Assembly (NCBI GenBank): GCA_030844895.1
Contig: CM061230.1
Span: 6,116,705-6,180,704, forward strand
Direction of reading: 5' to 3'
DNA length: 64,000 nucleotides
Source of the DNA: Ambrosia x helenae
Taxonomy: Eukaryota; Streptophyta; Magnoliopsida; Asterales; Asteraceae
Both the position numbers and the translations under genes were made by a program. Numbering within the stretch: the first letter of the stretch is position 1; each line of letters opens with the position of its first letter. The notes beneath the pieces were generated by a model. It did not search any database. It saw only the letters and a program-made list of their open reading frames with translations, and was not told the origin of the DNA. Shown piece after piece: positions 25,282-38,458 of the stretch.

Positions 25282-25746
25282 TATGTATAAACTTTGTTGT
25301 TTTAAGTGATGAGTGTGTGATGTGAAAGTTCATGTGAATATACTGGAATTACATGCTTTGTAGTAGTCTTGTCACTGTTATTGTCTTGTTTTTGCTTATT
25401 TAAATTATCTTGTAGATAATTTATGACTGTCTTGTTGCTTTTACCTTATTATTATTATTATTTCCAACTCTACTGAATCAGTTGATGCTATTCCCAATTC
25501 ATGTACACACACAGAATAATCAGGTAGGTGTGTTAAGTTTTTGTTTTCTTATTTTAATTTGGGATTTGTATAGTTTCTAAATTAAGAATGTTGTTTTGAG
25601 TTCTTGGTATTTGATGACTGATAGCAATGTAGATATATGCCTTTGATTTAACATCATGTTATTTAGAGAATAATATACTTGTTGTTGATTGATTTGATCT
25701 TTATAAATAATAAATCATGTCATGTTATTGTTTACAGGTATAAAAA
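24770..25746 (+). promoter_or_regulatory. 5' UTR exon and leader intron of the TRM gene
   Basis: A leader exon appears to end CACTCTAAG|GTAACTG at about 24927. A possible second leader exon ends at about 25524 (AATCAG|GTAGGTG). The acceptor TTTACAG at 25731-25737 lies ten bases before the ATG. Long leader introns are common in this gene family. Confidence 0.5.
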
Positions 25747-28700
25747 ATGAGTTGGATTCAACATGGAAAAAAGCAAAGCCCTGAAAAACCTATTTCAGGG
25801 TGCTTGGGAAGGATGGTGAATTTGTTTGATTTGAATACTAGTGTCGGAGGAAACAAGCTGCTTACGGACACACCGTATTATGATGGTGATTTTCTCAAGT
25901 TTTTTGCTTTTGTTTTCTGCTCTTTTTATGGGATAGAGGGATAAACTACTGATGAAATATCTAAATATACATACATACATACATATGCTCATTCAATAAG
26001 AGATGGGTATTATGAACACGAGGTTTGTGTCGTTAGCAAGGTTGTAGAAGGCGCTAGTCAGGCGGTGGGGTCTAGCCTAGGGACTAGTCGGGACTAGGCG
26101 GAATTAAGCGTTTTGGTTTTTTTATATGTATTTTATATATACACACACACACAGATTTAAGTGTTTTTTGAAAATATGTTAAGATATATACACATAATAC
26201 TTAGAAATACTTATATATAGGTTGCAGAAGTTGCTAGGCGCTAGGCAGGCGGTGAGGTCCAGCCTAGGGACTAGTCGGGACTAGGCGAAAATTAGGCGGA
26301 ATTAGGCGTTTTGGTATTTTATACGTATTTTATATATATATACACAAATTTAGGTGTTTTTTGAAAATATGTTAAGATATATACACATAATACTTAGATA
26401 TATACATATAATACTAAGAAATACCTAGAAATACTTAGAAATTTAATAAAAAAAATAAAAAAAAATAAAAAATAACACCGCCTAGGCTCCGCCTAACTGC
26501 CGCCTAAAGGCCAAATCGCCCAGGAATCCGACTAGGGCTAAATTCCTAGTTTTTGTTCAGCCTAGCGCCTAGGCCGCCTTCTGCAACACTGGATATATAC
26601 ACATAATACTAAGAAATACTTAGAAATTTGTGGAATTTAAAAAAATAAAAATAAAAATAAAAAAAATAAAAAAACCACCGCCTAGGACCGCCTAATCCCT
26701 AAAACGCCTAGGACCTCGCCTAGGGCTTATTTCCTATATTTTGCCTCGCCTAGTGCCTAGGCGGCCGACAACACTGGTCGTTCGTATTTGACATTATATC
26801 CGTTGACTATCTATATGAACACGCTGCTCTTTGTATGAAAGTTGTTTGTGACAAAATGTGAAATTGAACAGGTTCTTCGTTCTCTAGGAGGCACTCAGAT
26901 GTGGCTAGAACAAGTCTAGTTGATGATCATATGGATGATAAACTGGTAATTACTTAAAATCATGATAAACTTACCAACTTTATATTGGAAGCAACTACTG
27001 TATGAAGTATACTGATTCAATATTGGTTCATGCAGATTGTATCTGACTTAAGAAAATCTCCATCAAATAGAAGACTAAACGGAACGCCAATAAAGATGCT
27101 TATTGCCCAAGAAATGTCAAAGGAAGAGGATTCAAAGAATTGTCCATCGAATTTAGTTGCCAAACTAATGGGGCTTGATGCGTTACCACATCAGCATCAA
27201 CATGATTCGGCTTCACGCATGAGTCAATCGGGATCCTTAGATTTTTTGCAACAAGGACATGGAGAATACAAAGACGTTTATGAAATACGTCAAAATAATT
27301 CACCACAAAAGGGAAAGTGTAGTGAAAAACAAAAGATGGCTCTTGTTCGTGAGAAATTCATGGAAGCGAAACGGTTGTCAACCGATGAAAAACTTCGCCA
27401 AACAAAGCAGTTTCAAGATGCATTAGAAGTTTTAAGTTCTAATAAAGATATGTTTCTCAAGTATCTGCAAGAGCCTAATTCTTTATTCTCACAAAACATA
27501 TACAATTTGCAGTCTGGTCCACCACCGCCAGAATCTAGACGGATCACTATTCTTAAACCGTCTAAGTTGGTGGATGATGAAAAGCCTGATTGGAACAAAA
27601 AGGGTTCCGATATTTTGTTTTCTCCTGAATGTTGCAAAAGTGATGATGCCCCTAACCTGCCGACTCGAATTGTGTTACTGAAACCTAGTTCTGTGAAACC
27701 TCAAAATATCCAAGTTGATTCTTCCTCGCCTTCTAATTTAACATCACATGATGATGTTTTTGATGGCGATCCAGAAGAGACAGCAGACGAAATTTCTGAA
27801 AGCTTAAGTGGGCTTAGAAGAGATGAAACCTTAGTTTCTTCTGTTTTTTCAAATGGTTATATTGGTGATGACAGTTCATACTGTAAATCAGAGATTGATT
27901 ATGCAACAGGGAATCTTAGTGATTCTGAAGTCGTTTCGCCAGCTTCTAGGCACTCGTGGGACTATATTAATCGTTATGATAGTCATTATGGTGCTTCATC
28001 CAGCCGTACGTCTTATTCTCCTGAGTCATCTGTTTGTAGGGAAGCTAAGAAACGGCTTTCTGAAAGATGGGCGATGATTTCATCAAATAAAAATGTTCTA
28101 GAACAAAGACAAATACAAAGAAGCTCAAGTACATTGGGTGATATGCTTGCTCTTTCGGATTTGAAGAAACCGGTAAACCCTGAGGAAAGTGATTTCGGCA
28201 AAGCTGAAGATGCCGCTAGAGGTTCTAGAAATCTTCTAAGATCAAACTCTGTTCCAGCTCGACGTGGTTTAGAAGATTCAGGCAAGTTGAAAGACAAGGT
28301 CGATGATACTAAAGAGGCGGTGAAGGAAAAGATCGTGAAATCATCATCTTTCAAGGGGCGAGTTTCAAATTTGTTTTTTTCTAAGAATAAGAAATCTAGT
28401 AAAGAGAAGTCCCAGCAGTCTAACTACGCACCTCAATCTACTAGATTTTCCCCAAAACATGGTACAGAAGGATCTCAATGCATAGGCGACATGGTTACTG
28501 AAGAAGCATCATGTTCTGGTCTGAAAAAAGGCTTATTTTTACCTGAGGTATTGTTTCTTCCTTAACTTGTAGTTTTTTATTGGATTTATTTAATATTGGG
28601 TCTGTTTTCTGAATTTGGAGTCAATAATCTGAAGGATTAATAACTGCTTATACAGGCAGGATTTTCTTTCACAAAACCTGACTTTCCTGGAAACCACATT

Positions 28701-29829
28701 GCGAATCCGGATCAGCCAAGCCCTATTTCGGTTTTGGAACCACAATTTGAAGAAGATGACCACACAACAAATTGCCATCATAGTCTTAGGCTGAATAAAT
28801 ATGGTAATTTTCATAAACTACGCATTTGTATACTGTAGCCATTGAAAATGGGCGGGTCTGGTAACTGGTCGAGTATGTTTTTAAACCCGAATTAGAATGG
28901 GTTAGGCCGCCATGAAAAATCGTGTTTTATCTACTTTTCTAATTTTATAAATACTTAACGTGCTGAATATGATTAAATAAAATGTATTATTTGTCTCCTT
29001 TATAGTCAAATCCTTTAGATTAATCCATTCACCACCTCTTGGTTCTCCTCAATATTGCCTGCCACAATGTTTGGTAATCTTAATATGACATGCATTAGTT
29101 TAACATTTACTAGACAAAACTAATGTTTTTTTGGTTGTATTACCAGGAATGGAGCCTATGAGATACAACCTGATTGATAAATCACCCCCCATTGGATCCA
29201 TAGCCCGAACTTTATCATGGGATGATTCTGCCGGGTCAGCCACGCCATACCATAGTAAACCCTCATCTACACCCCTAAATCCAGAGGAAGAAGAGCAAGA
29301 ATGTTTATCCTATGTTCAAACCTTATTATCAGTAGCGGGTCTCAGCCAAATACAGTCAAATTCGTTTTTAGGCAAATGGCATTCGCCTGAAAGCCCACTA
29401 GACCCATCATTGAGAGACAAATACACGAACCTAAGTGAAAAGGAACCCATAATTGGTCAAACCAAACTAAGACATCACAGGGCAACATCAAAACTCGTGT
29501 TTGACTGTGTAAACGAGGCTTTGATAGATATATCGGCCCGTGGGCCCTACAGTGGAGCCCATAACAACATAGTTGACAAGACAATATCATCAGCTATGCT
29601 GGAGGACCATGTGTGGGGTCAGATGAAGGAATGGTTATGGCGGGAGGAAATGTGCGATTGGGAGGAGGGGGATGTCGGCGGCAGCATGGTGGTGATGAAA
29701 GAGGTGGTGGGTAGGGGGTGGGTTGAGGGGTTGAGAATGGAAGTTGTTAATACAAGAAAGGAAATTGAAAGGAAGTTGCTAGAGGAGTTGGTGCAAGAGT
29801 GTGTGTTGGAGTTGACTAGTAGAGTTTGA
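25747..29829 (+). CDS. TRM (TON1-recruiting-motif) family protein with DUF3741 and DUF4378
   Basis: Five coding exons (25747-25885, 26872-26945, 27036-28547, 28656-28803, 29147-29829) join in frame to 852 codons with the TGA stop. The N-terminus (GCLGRMVNLFDLN) is the conserved start of one TRM/LONGIFOLIA-like subgroup. Residues 111-121 carry the LVAKLMGLDAL signature. A Ser-rich, largely disordered centre with basic patches follows, then IDKSPPIGSIARTLSWDD and a C-terminal DUF4378 (about 690-848) with KEWLWREEMCDWEEGDVG and a long helix. TRM proteins bind microtubules and recruit TON1/TRM/PP2A complexes that set cell-division plane and organ shape; this role is taken from the family. A possible extra exon at 29006-29073 was not used because it breaks the frame. 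The first coding intron is swollen by a hAT-like element. Confidence 0.88.
26037..26776. mobile_element. hAT-like non-autonomous element in intron 1 of the TRM gene
   Basis: The ends CAAGGTTGTAG and CAGTGTTGTCG (reverse complement) are flanked by GTCGTTAG and GTCGTTCG (26029-26036, 26777-26784), an 8-bp duplication with one mismatch. The subterminal regions are rich in GCCTAGGCG. A second copy of the same family lies inside it. Confidence 0.75.
26217..26588. mobile_element. Second copy of the same hAT-like family, nested
   Basis: The right end GCCTTCTGCAACACTG and the left end AGGTTGCAGAAG are inverted. The internal GTTTTTTGAAAATATGTTAA and neighbouring sequence repeats that of the outer copy. 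The left duplication is unclear. Confidence 0.65.
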
Positions 29830-31515
29830 TGAGGCTTTTTGTGTTTTTTTTTTTTGGCTTTTAGTAATGATTTATAACATAATTATTTGTGTACAATTAA
29901 ACACTATTATAATGTCTTGCTAGTTTCCAAAAGTGGTACTAAATTATAATACTACATGATTAGTCTTGTTGTTTACCCAGTGTTCAATACCTTCTTTTTT
30001 ATTACATTTGTTTGTGATCTTTGTGTGGAATGCTAGGTACAAAACCTAGACTTTTCTATAATTTGTTAGTTAATATCTTAAATGATTTACACACCATACC
30101 AATACCATTAATTTATGGGAAAAAAATTATCTAAGAAACAGGTTCATCAATGTAGTTCCCTCCATTCATTGTTCAACCATGATTTGTACACATGATAGCT
30201 AATACCCACCTATTAATGGTTTACACAAAAACATCATCATATGCTAATGGTTTTGTGAGAAAGATGGGTGGATTAGATGGGTGTTGTAAGAACTTACAAA
30301 AATTTATGTGAATATATTTGTTTATAATCGGGCTTATTTATTGTTTTAAAAATGCGTTTCTTGGTTTTCACCCTTTCTATTAGGCCACTCGTGCTCCAAC
30401 AACCGTTGAAACTTGAAAGTTGTTTGATGTATACCAACTCATAGTGTCACACATTTAAACATAATCGAGCTTGAAGGTAACTTATACGCTCCACCTATTG
30501 TTAATTTATTTAAGGATGGAATCCGACATATACGAGTAACTTGTGCTTGACAACAAAATCTTGGACTTGAAATTTCTACCGAAAAACCTATAACTCACTT
30601 AAGCGACTACAAACCACAACTCGTCCATCTACCGACATATATTATGAGCAATACATTACTTCATAATAAAATAGGGAGTACCATTTTTTAGTAGTATTGG
30701 TTCCCAATCACAATCAAATTGACATTACTAAAGAATTAATGATACCCTACTATATTAATTAGGGGTTGTTATCTTACATAATAGACATATAAAAAGAATA
30801 CCAAACATAATATTGGGGATTGGAGTGCCTATACCCCTCATCTTAGATTATTTGTTGTGGCTCACCTTGAGCACAAACTCTATCATCTCATACGATGTGG
30901 CACCAGATAAAGAAAATTGCTTGCTCACCTGACCATGTTGTGGCTCACCTTGACCTCCGACGCTAGCAACCCTCAAAAGAGTCGTTGCTCTCCTCTCCCT
31001 CTCACGCTAAACCATGCGAGCACATTCTTGTCGTGTTCGCGAGCCAAGTGGCCCGTCTGGTCGGCTCGCGCCTGCTCGTTCGCGCACCACAACACAGTCT
31101 TACAGAAATGACTTCAAAATACTCTTATTTTTGTATACGCCAACACACATCCAAATCAAACATCCTTCTTCCATGTTTTGCCCATCGAGGTGTCTCTTTT
31201 TTTCTTTCTTTCATATTTTGGCTTAAGACTGTATTGTTTTCATATTGATTGTTAGTATGTTTCTTTGTTTCTTTGTTGACTTCAAAGTTTATTGCGTGAA
31301 GACCTAAAAAACCGAGTAGGACCCAAAGAATACTAGTTTGTGGATATAATCTTTCTTATTGACTTCCAAGTCTTCTATGGCTATGCTTTTCTATCATTTC
31401 TAGATCTATATATTAAAAGGTTTAGTTAATCTCAAATCCCATCACTTCATCATAATAATCCATCTTTACATTTCATATTTTTTTTCTAGCTTAATCACTG
31501 TTGTTAGATTATATA
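29830..31515. other. Intergenic DNA and RLP promoter
   Basis: No gene is seen. A GC-richer patch at 30950-31100 has open frames on one strand but no recognisable protein. TATATATTAAAAGG at about 31406 may be the TATA region of the downstream LRR gene. Confidence 0.4.
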
Positions 31516-34500
31516 ATGGGTTATCAATGGGGTTTGGGGCTCCATTTTATTATTTTAACTATTATTTTGGTTGCAACCACAACATTCTGTTTGGGTGCTC
31601 GAAATAGAAATAGCACTGTGGCTTGCTTTGAGCATGAGCGCCTAGCTCTTCTTGAGTTCAAACATAGTGTCACAATTGGCCAACTTATATTTCCATCATA
31701 TGATATGTTGTCATCATGGGTTGGCAATGATTGTTGCCGCTGGGAAAGAGTCACGTGTAATGGTGTCACTGGAAATGTTGAAAGTCTTCATCTTAGAGGT
31801 GATCACTATACTTCTTATAGAGAATACTTAGTTGGAAAAAAGTTGAGCACTTCTTTACGAGAGTTGAGGCATCTAAAATACTTAGACTTGAGTTGGAATG
31901 ATTTTCAAGGAAATCGGATCCCTGAGTTCATTGGATCATTGAACCAACTCACTTACCTCAATCTCTCCTATTCAAATTTTTCTGGTATTATTCCTTATCA
32001 CATTGGAAATCTTTCTCATTTAAAGATTCTTGATCTTCATTCATACTATTCCAGTGACCTCATGTCACATGATATTACCTGGATTTCCGGCCTTTCGTCA
32101 CTTACTTATCTTGACTTAAGTAATGTGAATCTTGCTGGAGCAAAAATCTTTGATGTGTGGCTTTACATGGCTCCTTCATTAAAAGTGTTAAAGTTGTCAG
32201 ATTGTGGTCTTTTGATTGACGATCGAAGCCCACTTCGTAATTTTAGCACTAAACTTTCCAACATCAAACAGCTGGATCTTAGCGGGAATATTTTCACAGA
32301 TAAACTCCCTCGCTTTTTTCAAAACATGACATCCTTACAATTCCTGGATCTTTCATTTCCTCATGGTACTGCATTAAACTTTTCATCCAGCTTTTTAAAG
32401 TTGCTAAGCATGAGCCCTTCTTTATTAGAACTGCACTTGTCAGATTGTAACCTGAAAGAGACACCTCTATCTCATGTTCTTCATAATCTTACTACCCTTT
32501 CAAACATCCAACAGATAGATCTCTCCAATAACAAGTTAATTGGTTCCATTCCAGAATCCGTGAGTGAGTTAAAGTTGTTACAAGTATTAGATATATCTGA
32601 AAACCTGTTAACAGGTCCCATTCCAGAATCTGTGAGTGAATTAAAGTTGTTACAACAGTTAGCTCTATCTGATAACCACTTAACAGGTCCCATTCCAGAA
32701 TCTGTGAGTAAATTGAAGTTGTTACAAGTGTTATATCTATCTATTAACAACTTAACAGGTCCCATTCCAGAATCTGTGTGTGAACTAAAGTTGTTACAAG
32801 TGTTAGCTCTATCTGGTAACCACTTAACAGGTCCCATTCCAGAATCCATTGGAAGATTAGCTGCTTTAACAACTTTGTCTCTAGGCGACAATAAGTTAAG
32901 CGGGACTATTCCGGTTTCAATTGGGCAACTCTCCAAGCTCCGTTCTCTTGATGTCTCTTATAATTCTTTGGAAGGAGTAGTTTATGAATCCCATTTTGCT
33001 AACCTTTCAATGTTGGAGAACTTGTATGCAGCTTATAACAGTAAGTTGACATTCAATGTTTCACGTGAGTGGCTGCCTCCATTCCAGTTAATAACAATTG
33101 ATCTCAGTTCTTGCAAGATTGAAAATGGGTTTCCACAATGGCTTCAAAATCAGAGAAAACTTCAAAGTTTATTCTTGTCTAATGCAACAATTTCAGGGCC
33201 TCTGCCCACGTGGTTGCGAAAGATGCCCATCATTCCTTTCATAGATCTCTCCCACAACAACCTCAGCGGACCATTAACCAACCTTCCAAGTGGGGAATCT
33301 GGAATTTATTCATATGATCGTGATCTTCCTGCCTTATTTCTACAAAATAACCTTTTCAATGAGTCAATTCCAAGGTCCTTGTGCAAGTGGACATGGTTAG
33401 ATGTTCTTGATCTTTCCAGAAATAGGATAACAGGGAAAATTCCCAAATGTTTTAAGAATCTAATTAAGTTGGGATTCTTGAAATTAAACTCAAATGGGTT
33501 AAGTGGCACCGTTCCAAGTTTTATAGGGAACATGTCATTATTATTTTCATTGAACCTGAATGATAATAACTTTAGTGGTAAGCTTCCAGCAGAAATTTGG
33601 AGTTTAAGTTCTTTAGAGGTCTTAGATTTGGGTGATAATGCGTTATGCGGAAAAATACCGGAATCGATCGGAGAAAAAATGAAATCATTGCAGGTTTTCA
33701 GGTTACACAACAACAACTTCACTGGGAAATTCCTCGGTCTTTGTGCAAAAATGTAGAGCTTCAAGTTTTGGATGTTGCACACAACAGCTTTACAGGAACA
33801 ATCCCTCGTTGTCTAGGAGTATTGCAAGGTATGGTTGACAAACCTAGAGGTGCTGACTTTGGTTATGGTACCGAGGAGGGGTTCATTGAGGTAATACAAG
33901 GCATGTCTCTTGAATATACGAATACATGGTCATTTGTCACTAACATGGACCTTTCAAGCAATAAACTTGTCGGAGACATACCTGTAGAGTTAACTACACT
34001 TAAGGGATTGGTGGGTCTCAATTTGTCCAATAATCATCTCAGCGGAGGCATTCCAGACCACATTGGAAACATGACAGGGTTAATTTCTCTCGATTTATCA
34101 GGAAACAAGTTGGACGGTCTCATCCCTCCGAGCATTGCAGCTTTGAATTTTTTGAGCCATTTGAATTTGTCAAACAACAACTTGTCGGGCCGAATTCCAA
34201 CAGGAAGTCAGTTACAGACCCTCATCGATCCATCAATATATGCAGGGAACAAAGATCTGTGTGGAGCTCCGTTGCCAAAGAATTGTTCCAATCATGAAGA
34301 CCCAACCACAAAAGCCAATAGCAAACATGAAGCAATTGATGAGCCCAGCAAGTTATGGTTTTATATGGACATAACATGTGGTTTTGCAACAGGGTTTTGG
34401 GGTGTTATTGTAGTTTTAGTGTTGAAGAAGCGATGGAGACGTAATCTGTTCGTGTATGTTGCGGACACCAGTGACAAGATACACGTTGCAGTCATGGTAA

Positions 34501-34523
34501 GGATTAACAAGATGAAGCGATGA
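31516..34523 (+). pseudogene. LRR receptor-like protein (RLP), frameshifted
   Basis: A single exon starting at ATG 31516; the upstream TTG frame extension is not used. A signal peptide (about residues 1-29, hydrophobic FIILTIILVATT) leads into an LRR N-cap with paired cysteines (LLEFKHSV..., NDCCRWERVTC). About 30 extracellular LRRs of the LxxLxLSxNxLSGxIP type follow. The frame ends at TAG 33754-33756, but the next frame continues with LRRs, a C-cap (NKDLCGAPLPKNC), an acidic spacer, one membrane helix (near GFATGFWGVIVVLVL) and a short basic tail without kinase, to TGA 34521-34523. The switch is explained by loss of one A in the run at 33726-33728. Intact length would be about 1000 residues, usual for EIX2-like RLPs, which detect extracellular signals in immunity. 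It is a pseudogene unless the missing base is an assembly error. Confidence 0.9.
32546..32905 (+). repeat. 72-bp tandem repeats coding for LRRs
   Basis: CCATTCCAGAATC recurs at exactly 72-bp steps (32546, 32618, 32690, 32762, 32834), each unit being one 24-residue LRR (GPIPESVSELKLLQ type). The units are nearly identical in DNA, unlike the rest of the LRRs. Confidence 0.95.
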
Positions 34524-37500
34524 AGAGAAGCCATATAGATCCAGTAGAATTCTAGTAATTCACATACATATTATCATTGCTTGTTTTTCATTTTGATATT
34601 GCTTTTAGGATTCTATATTTGTAAGGCGTATATGTGTTATATGATGTTGGTACGTGTGTATATATATTTGTTATTTACTTCTTATCTCATGGTATTTGTT
34701 TGATTTTACTTGGGACTTTCTCACTCTTTTGTTAAGAGATACAGATATATGTTTCGCATTGTGTTGTTTAATTTCTTAATACACATTAATGTTTTCAGAG
34801 CAGACAATAGATGCTTCTGTTAATTTGGTTTCAATGCTTTTGTTAGACAATATATGCTTCTGTTAATTTGGCGTTCCACTAGAATCATCAGCTCAGCAAA
34901 TTAGTTAATGTTGGCAATTGATTCTGATATGCAACAGATAATGAACAGAAACAATATGAATATAAGATCAAAGTTTGATTAACAGAACAGATTATGATGA
35001 ATTAGAATGATTTATCTTCGAATGTTGGACAGAAAACAGAAAACTAAGAACAAGAATATAAACTTTTCGGAAACTTATGGATTGTATTAAGGATAACAAT
35101 TGTCCTATAAATATGATAACAATCTTGGTAACTTATGGATCGATGTGTCTCTAAACGGTTGTGTTGGTTACGTTTTCCGACCGTTTTGAATCAGTTTTGG
35201 CACCAAAATAACTACTATAACCGTAAGGGTATAACAGTCTTTTCTGTTAACTTGCAGTCTTCAATATTTTCGTTTGTCAACTGTAATTTGCTGCTGTCTT
35301 TGGTGTCTTCTGACCCATTTGTAGATAACTTGCAGCCTCCTCTTGATCCATTTCGACCCATATTCAGATTATAACATTCTGACTTACTAACTTACATATA
35401 CCTATGACTTATTGTTATTCTACATACATACATATTACATATAAACTAATACAAGTATTCATAATTTACATATAAACAAATAAATAAAGAAACAAGTTTG
35501 TATTTATATAACTAATATCAATAGTTAAAGCAATAATGATCTACTATTCAGAATTTTTAATATGACTCCCTATATCACCCGAACTCATTTTGATTAAAAA
35601 AACTGTCTTTGACCCAAACCAAACTGACCCGTTTCTGATTAAACCCTGTATGACCCGTTACATTACCCTACCCTACCCAACCCAATCATTTTGCAGGCTT
35701 AAGTTTAAACCGACTCTTATCTTGGATTCAACACTTTTGTTTAGTTCAAACTTGAGTAAATTACAACTCCTTCAACCTCATACTTTGCCCTATAACCTAA
35801 AACCATATAGTCGTTTTGGTAATGATGCATTTTTTAGACCTTCTCAAAGATTAATTATGGCTGAACTGAAAGATATTTTATAGATGAAACCGTTCTTTGT
35901 TGCTAGTGATGGGAAAGAGAAAACGCACAATCCACACATAAACGGTTAACGTTGACAATGAGCTATAGTCATTTCCCAATTGTTGACTTGGTTTGACCCT
36001 CAGCAGTAAATTTTATCTATTCCAGCAGTGAACCCAACATTTATGCCGATATCAGGAAATAAACGTCAGCCCAAGCATTATCATGATCCAGGTCTGCTAA
36101 CTCATATCCGCTTATTTCCATAATTCCTTTTTGCCCATATGAACTATTCTATTAAACTTAGCCAACTTAATCTACAATCCATTTTGACCTTCATTGTCTT
36201 TGGCTTCTGTTTGAGTTGAAATTTGACCCCAATTGTCAGATGCCTTTTTTCCTGCTTCTTTCCAGATTTTTTAGTTTATATCTAATCAACTTTGACATCA
36301 TCAATAATGCTAATTTATATTTTTATTTCATTTAGCAAATTAGAGCCTTCATAACAGTAATTAATATCAAACAAGATCATCAATGACTTTCTATTTTTAG
36401 TTTCATATTGTTTTGATGCAATAAGTTTTGCATTTTGACTGTTAACCACAAATCCCGATTTCGGATTGAGCCAAGCTCCTTATGGCAGTTGAGCTTTGCA
36501 TATTTGACAATAATATGGACATTGGCATTTTAATTTCTGCATCTCGCATAGAAGTTGACTTTTGCAGTTTGACCCTAGACAAGACATTTGACCTTTTAGC
36601 TCTTAACCTCATATGACCAAAATGTAAGAAATTCCCTCTATTAATAAAAAGTAAATTTATAGTCAACTTAACATATCTATTATGATGCATTTGTTCCATT
36701 TTTTTTTCTTATAATATGCAAATATAGTTTTGATATTTGTTTCGCAATAGAACAAATAGTGCATTGTCAAGACTTTATACTTTCTCTTGTCGATAAATAT
36801 GAAATATTGAATTTAAAAATGAATTTTGTCTTAAGAAATTGAATACAAAATTATATTTTTAAACGAATGTTTAAAATCATATTTGTTATTTATATGTTTA
36901 ACTTAAAAAGCAATAATAAACAATCTTTGATACTTCACCATATTATATCTGGAAGATTCATGGGATAGACAATTCTAATAGAATGTGATAAAAGATGTGT
37001 AATGATGTAATATATAGAAATTAATGTACTACAATATGAGAAAACAACAATTTTAATCTCGTGAATAAGAATGAAAATGTATATTAAAAAGAAAATATAC
37101 GTTTTGATGAGGAGCAGAGGCAGAAACAACCATTGCAGGACGTGATTGAGACGGTAGTCTTAAAGATCGTTTTTTTTTTTTTTGAAAAAGACCGATTTTA
37201 ACCTATTATGCTCTTGATGAAAATATAATTTATATTTCTTGGTTTTAACATTATTAGTAACTTGCCTAGACATAATTAATAAATTATCATGACATAACAA
37301 AAAACTTTTGAAAGAAATAAGAGGGGTGGGGGTGACCTCACATAGTGCCACGTGTCACTCAAGGGGTGTGAGGACCTAACCTAATGCCATGTGTCACTCA
37401 AGGGATGAGAGGACCTAATATAATGTCATGCCACACAACATGATTGTGTTATTATAGATATAGATTCATTCCATTCATGTCACTATATATCCTATCTATG

Positions 37501-37691
37501 CGTGTTGTTAGGGTCTTGATTGATGAGAATTTGTGACCACTCGGGGAATGGAATTTAGCCAAAAATCACTTATTTTGCTAAAGAAAAACTAAAATAAATT
37601 TCCAAATTATCTCAGCAACCCAAATCCTATCACTATTTTTATCTTTATTACAATCATCTTTCATCAAAATAATAAAGTATATTGCAAACAT
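34524..37691. other. Intergenic DNA with a Helitron 5' terminus at 37464
   Basis: No gene is supported. Short direct repeats (AGACAATA...GCTTCTGTTAATTTGG) lie at about 34802 and 34848. A Helitron-like 5' end (minus strand TCTATATCTATAATAACACA after an A at 37465) marks the right edge of an element whose left end I could not place. Within it CATGTGTCACTCAAGGG-type phrases are repeated. Confidence 0.4.
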
Positions 37692-38458
37692 GTACCACTT
37701 AGGTTGTAGCCTAGTGGTAAGAACATAGTCATAGAATTCGCTCAAGTAACCACGAATTTCGTATTGGTACGACCTGTACCCAATTGGAATTCGCTATCAT
37801 ACCGGTCGCTCATGGTACGTCGCTCCGATTGTGATGGTTCGTCGTTCCATATGATCAAGAAATCATGATCCAATTGTGATGGTTCGTCGCTGCAGTTAGA
37901 CCTAAAATTGTGAATTTAATCGATTGAAGGGTTTTTGAGAGTGAGAGTTGTTCTTGGAAACCAGAAAGAAGAAGAAACAGTAAAAACTTACCAGGAAGAA
38001 GAAGAAGAAGAGCGGCTGTTTTTAACTTTTGTGTTTAGGCATTTTAGGGTTAGATAAGTTTAGGAATTTAAACATTTAACGCTTTATCTTTCAATAGTTT
38101 ACATCTAGACCCTAAACTTTTACATAAAAAAGGTAAAATTAATATATGTATTTATAAAAGTAGTTTATAAATAGCTATTTTAAAAAAAAATTCTCTGCAT
38201 CATACTAAACTCCATGGTACATCGTACCGGATCGTACCGAAATGAGTCTACCCCCCTCCGTACCGAATTTGTCCAGCCTAGCGAATTGCTTAATTGTACT
38301 GCGTTCCTGTACCGAAGCGAACCGCGATTTAGGTGACTATGGGTAAGAAGCAAAGCTTCTTTTGGAGAAGACCCAAGTTTAAGTCTTGGGTAAGGTGTAA
38401 ATGTAAATTTAGAAGTATTATGGTGGAGTGATGTTTGCCTCTCAAAAAAAAAAAAAAA
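37692..38458 (+). mobile_element. tRNA-derived SINE interrupted by a hAT MITE
   Basis: TTGTAGCCTAGTGGTAAG is an A box near the start. After the inserted element the SINE continues (GCAAAGCTTCTTTTGGAG, AGTTTAAGTCTT as a weak B box) to a poly(A) at about 38443-38458. ATTGCAAACAT before and ATTGCAATCAT after look like the target duplication. Without the insertion the body is about 150 bp. Confidence 0.75.
37724..38341. mobile_element. hAT-like MITE (618 bp) inside the SINE
   Basis: The ends are CATAGTCA on both sides (inverted), with a perfect 8-bp target duplication GGTAAGAA at 37716-37723 and 38342-38349. GGTACGACC/GTACC-rich subterminal sequence is found at both ends. There is no coding frame. 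Confidence 0.85.

Noticed and set aside
29006..29073. Possible extra exon of the TRM gene with AG and GT borders
   Set aside because: Its 68 bases would shift the frame into the last exon and give an early stop. Joining exon 28656-28803 directly to 29147 keeps the conserved frame.
30917..31248. Overlapping plus-strand frames in a GC-richer patch
   Set aside because: No two agree with splice sites and no family pattern is seen; the patch looks like a repeat remnant.
32481..32936. Minus-strand frame of 151 codons with repeats
   Set aside because: It is an antisense shadow of the 72-bp LRR repeats of the RLP gene.
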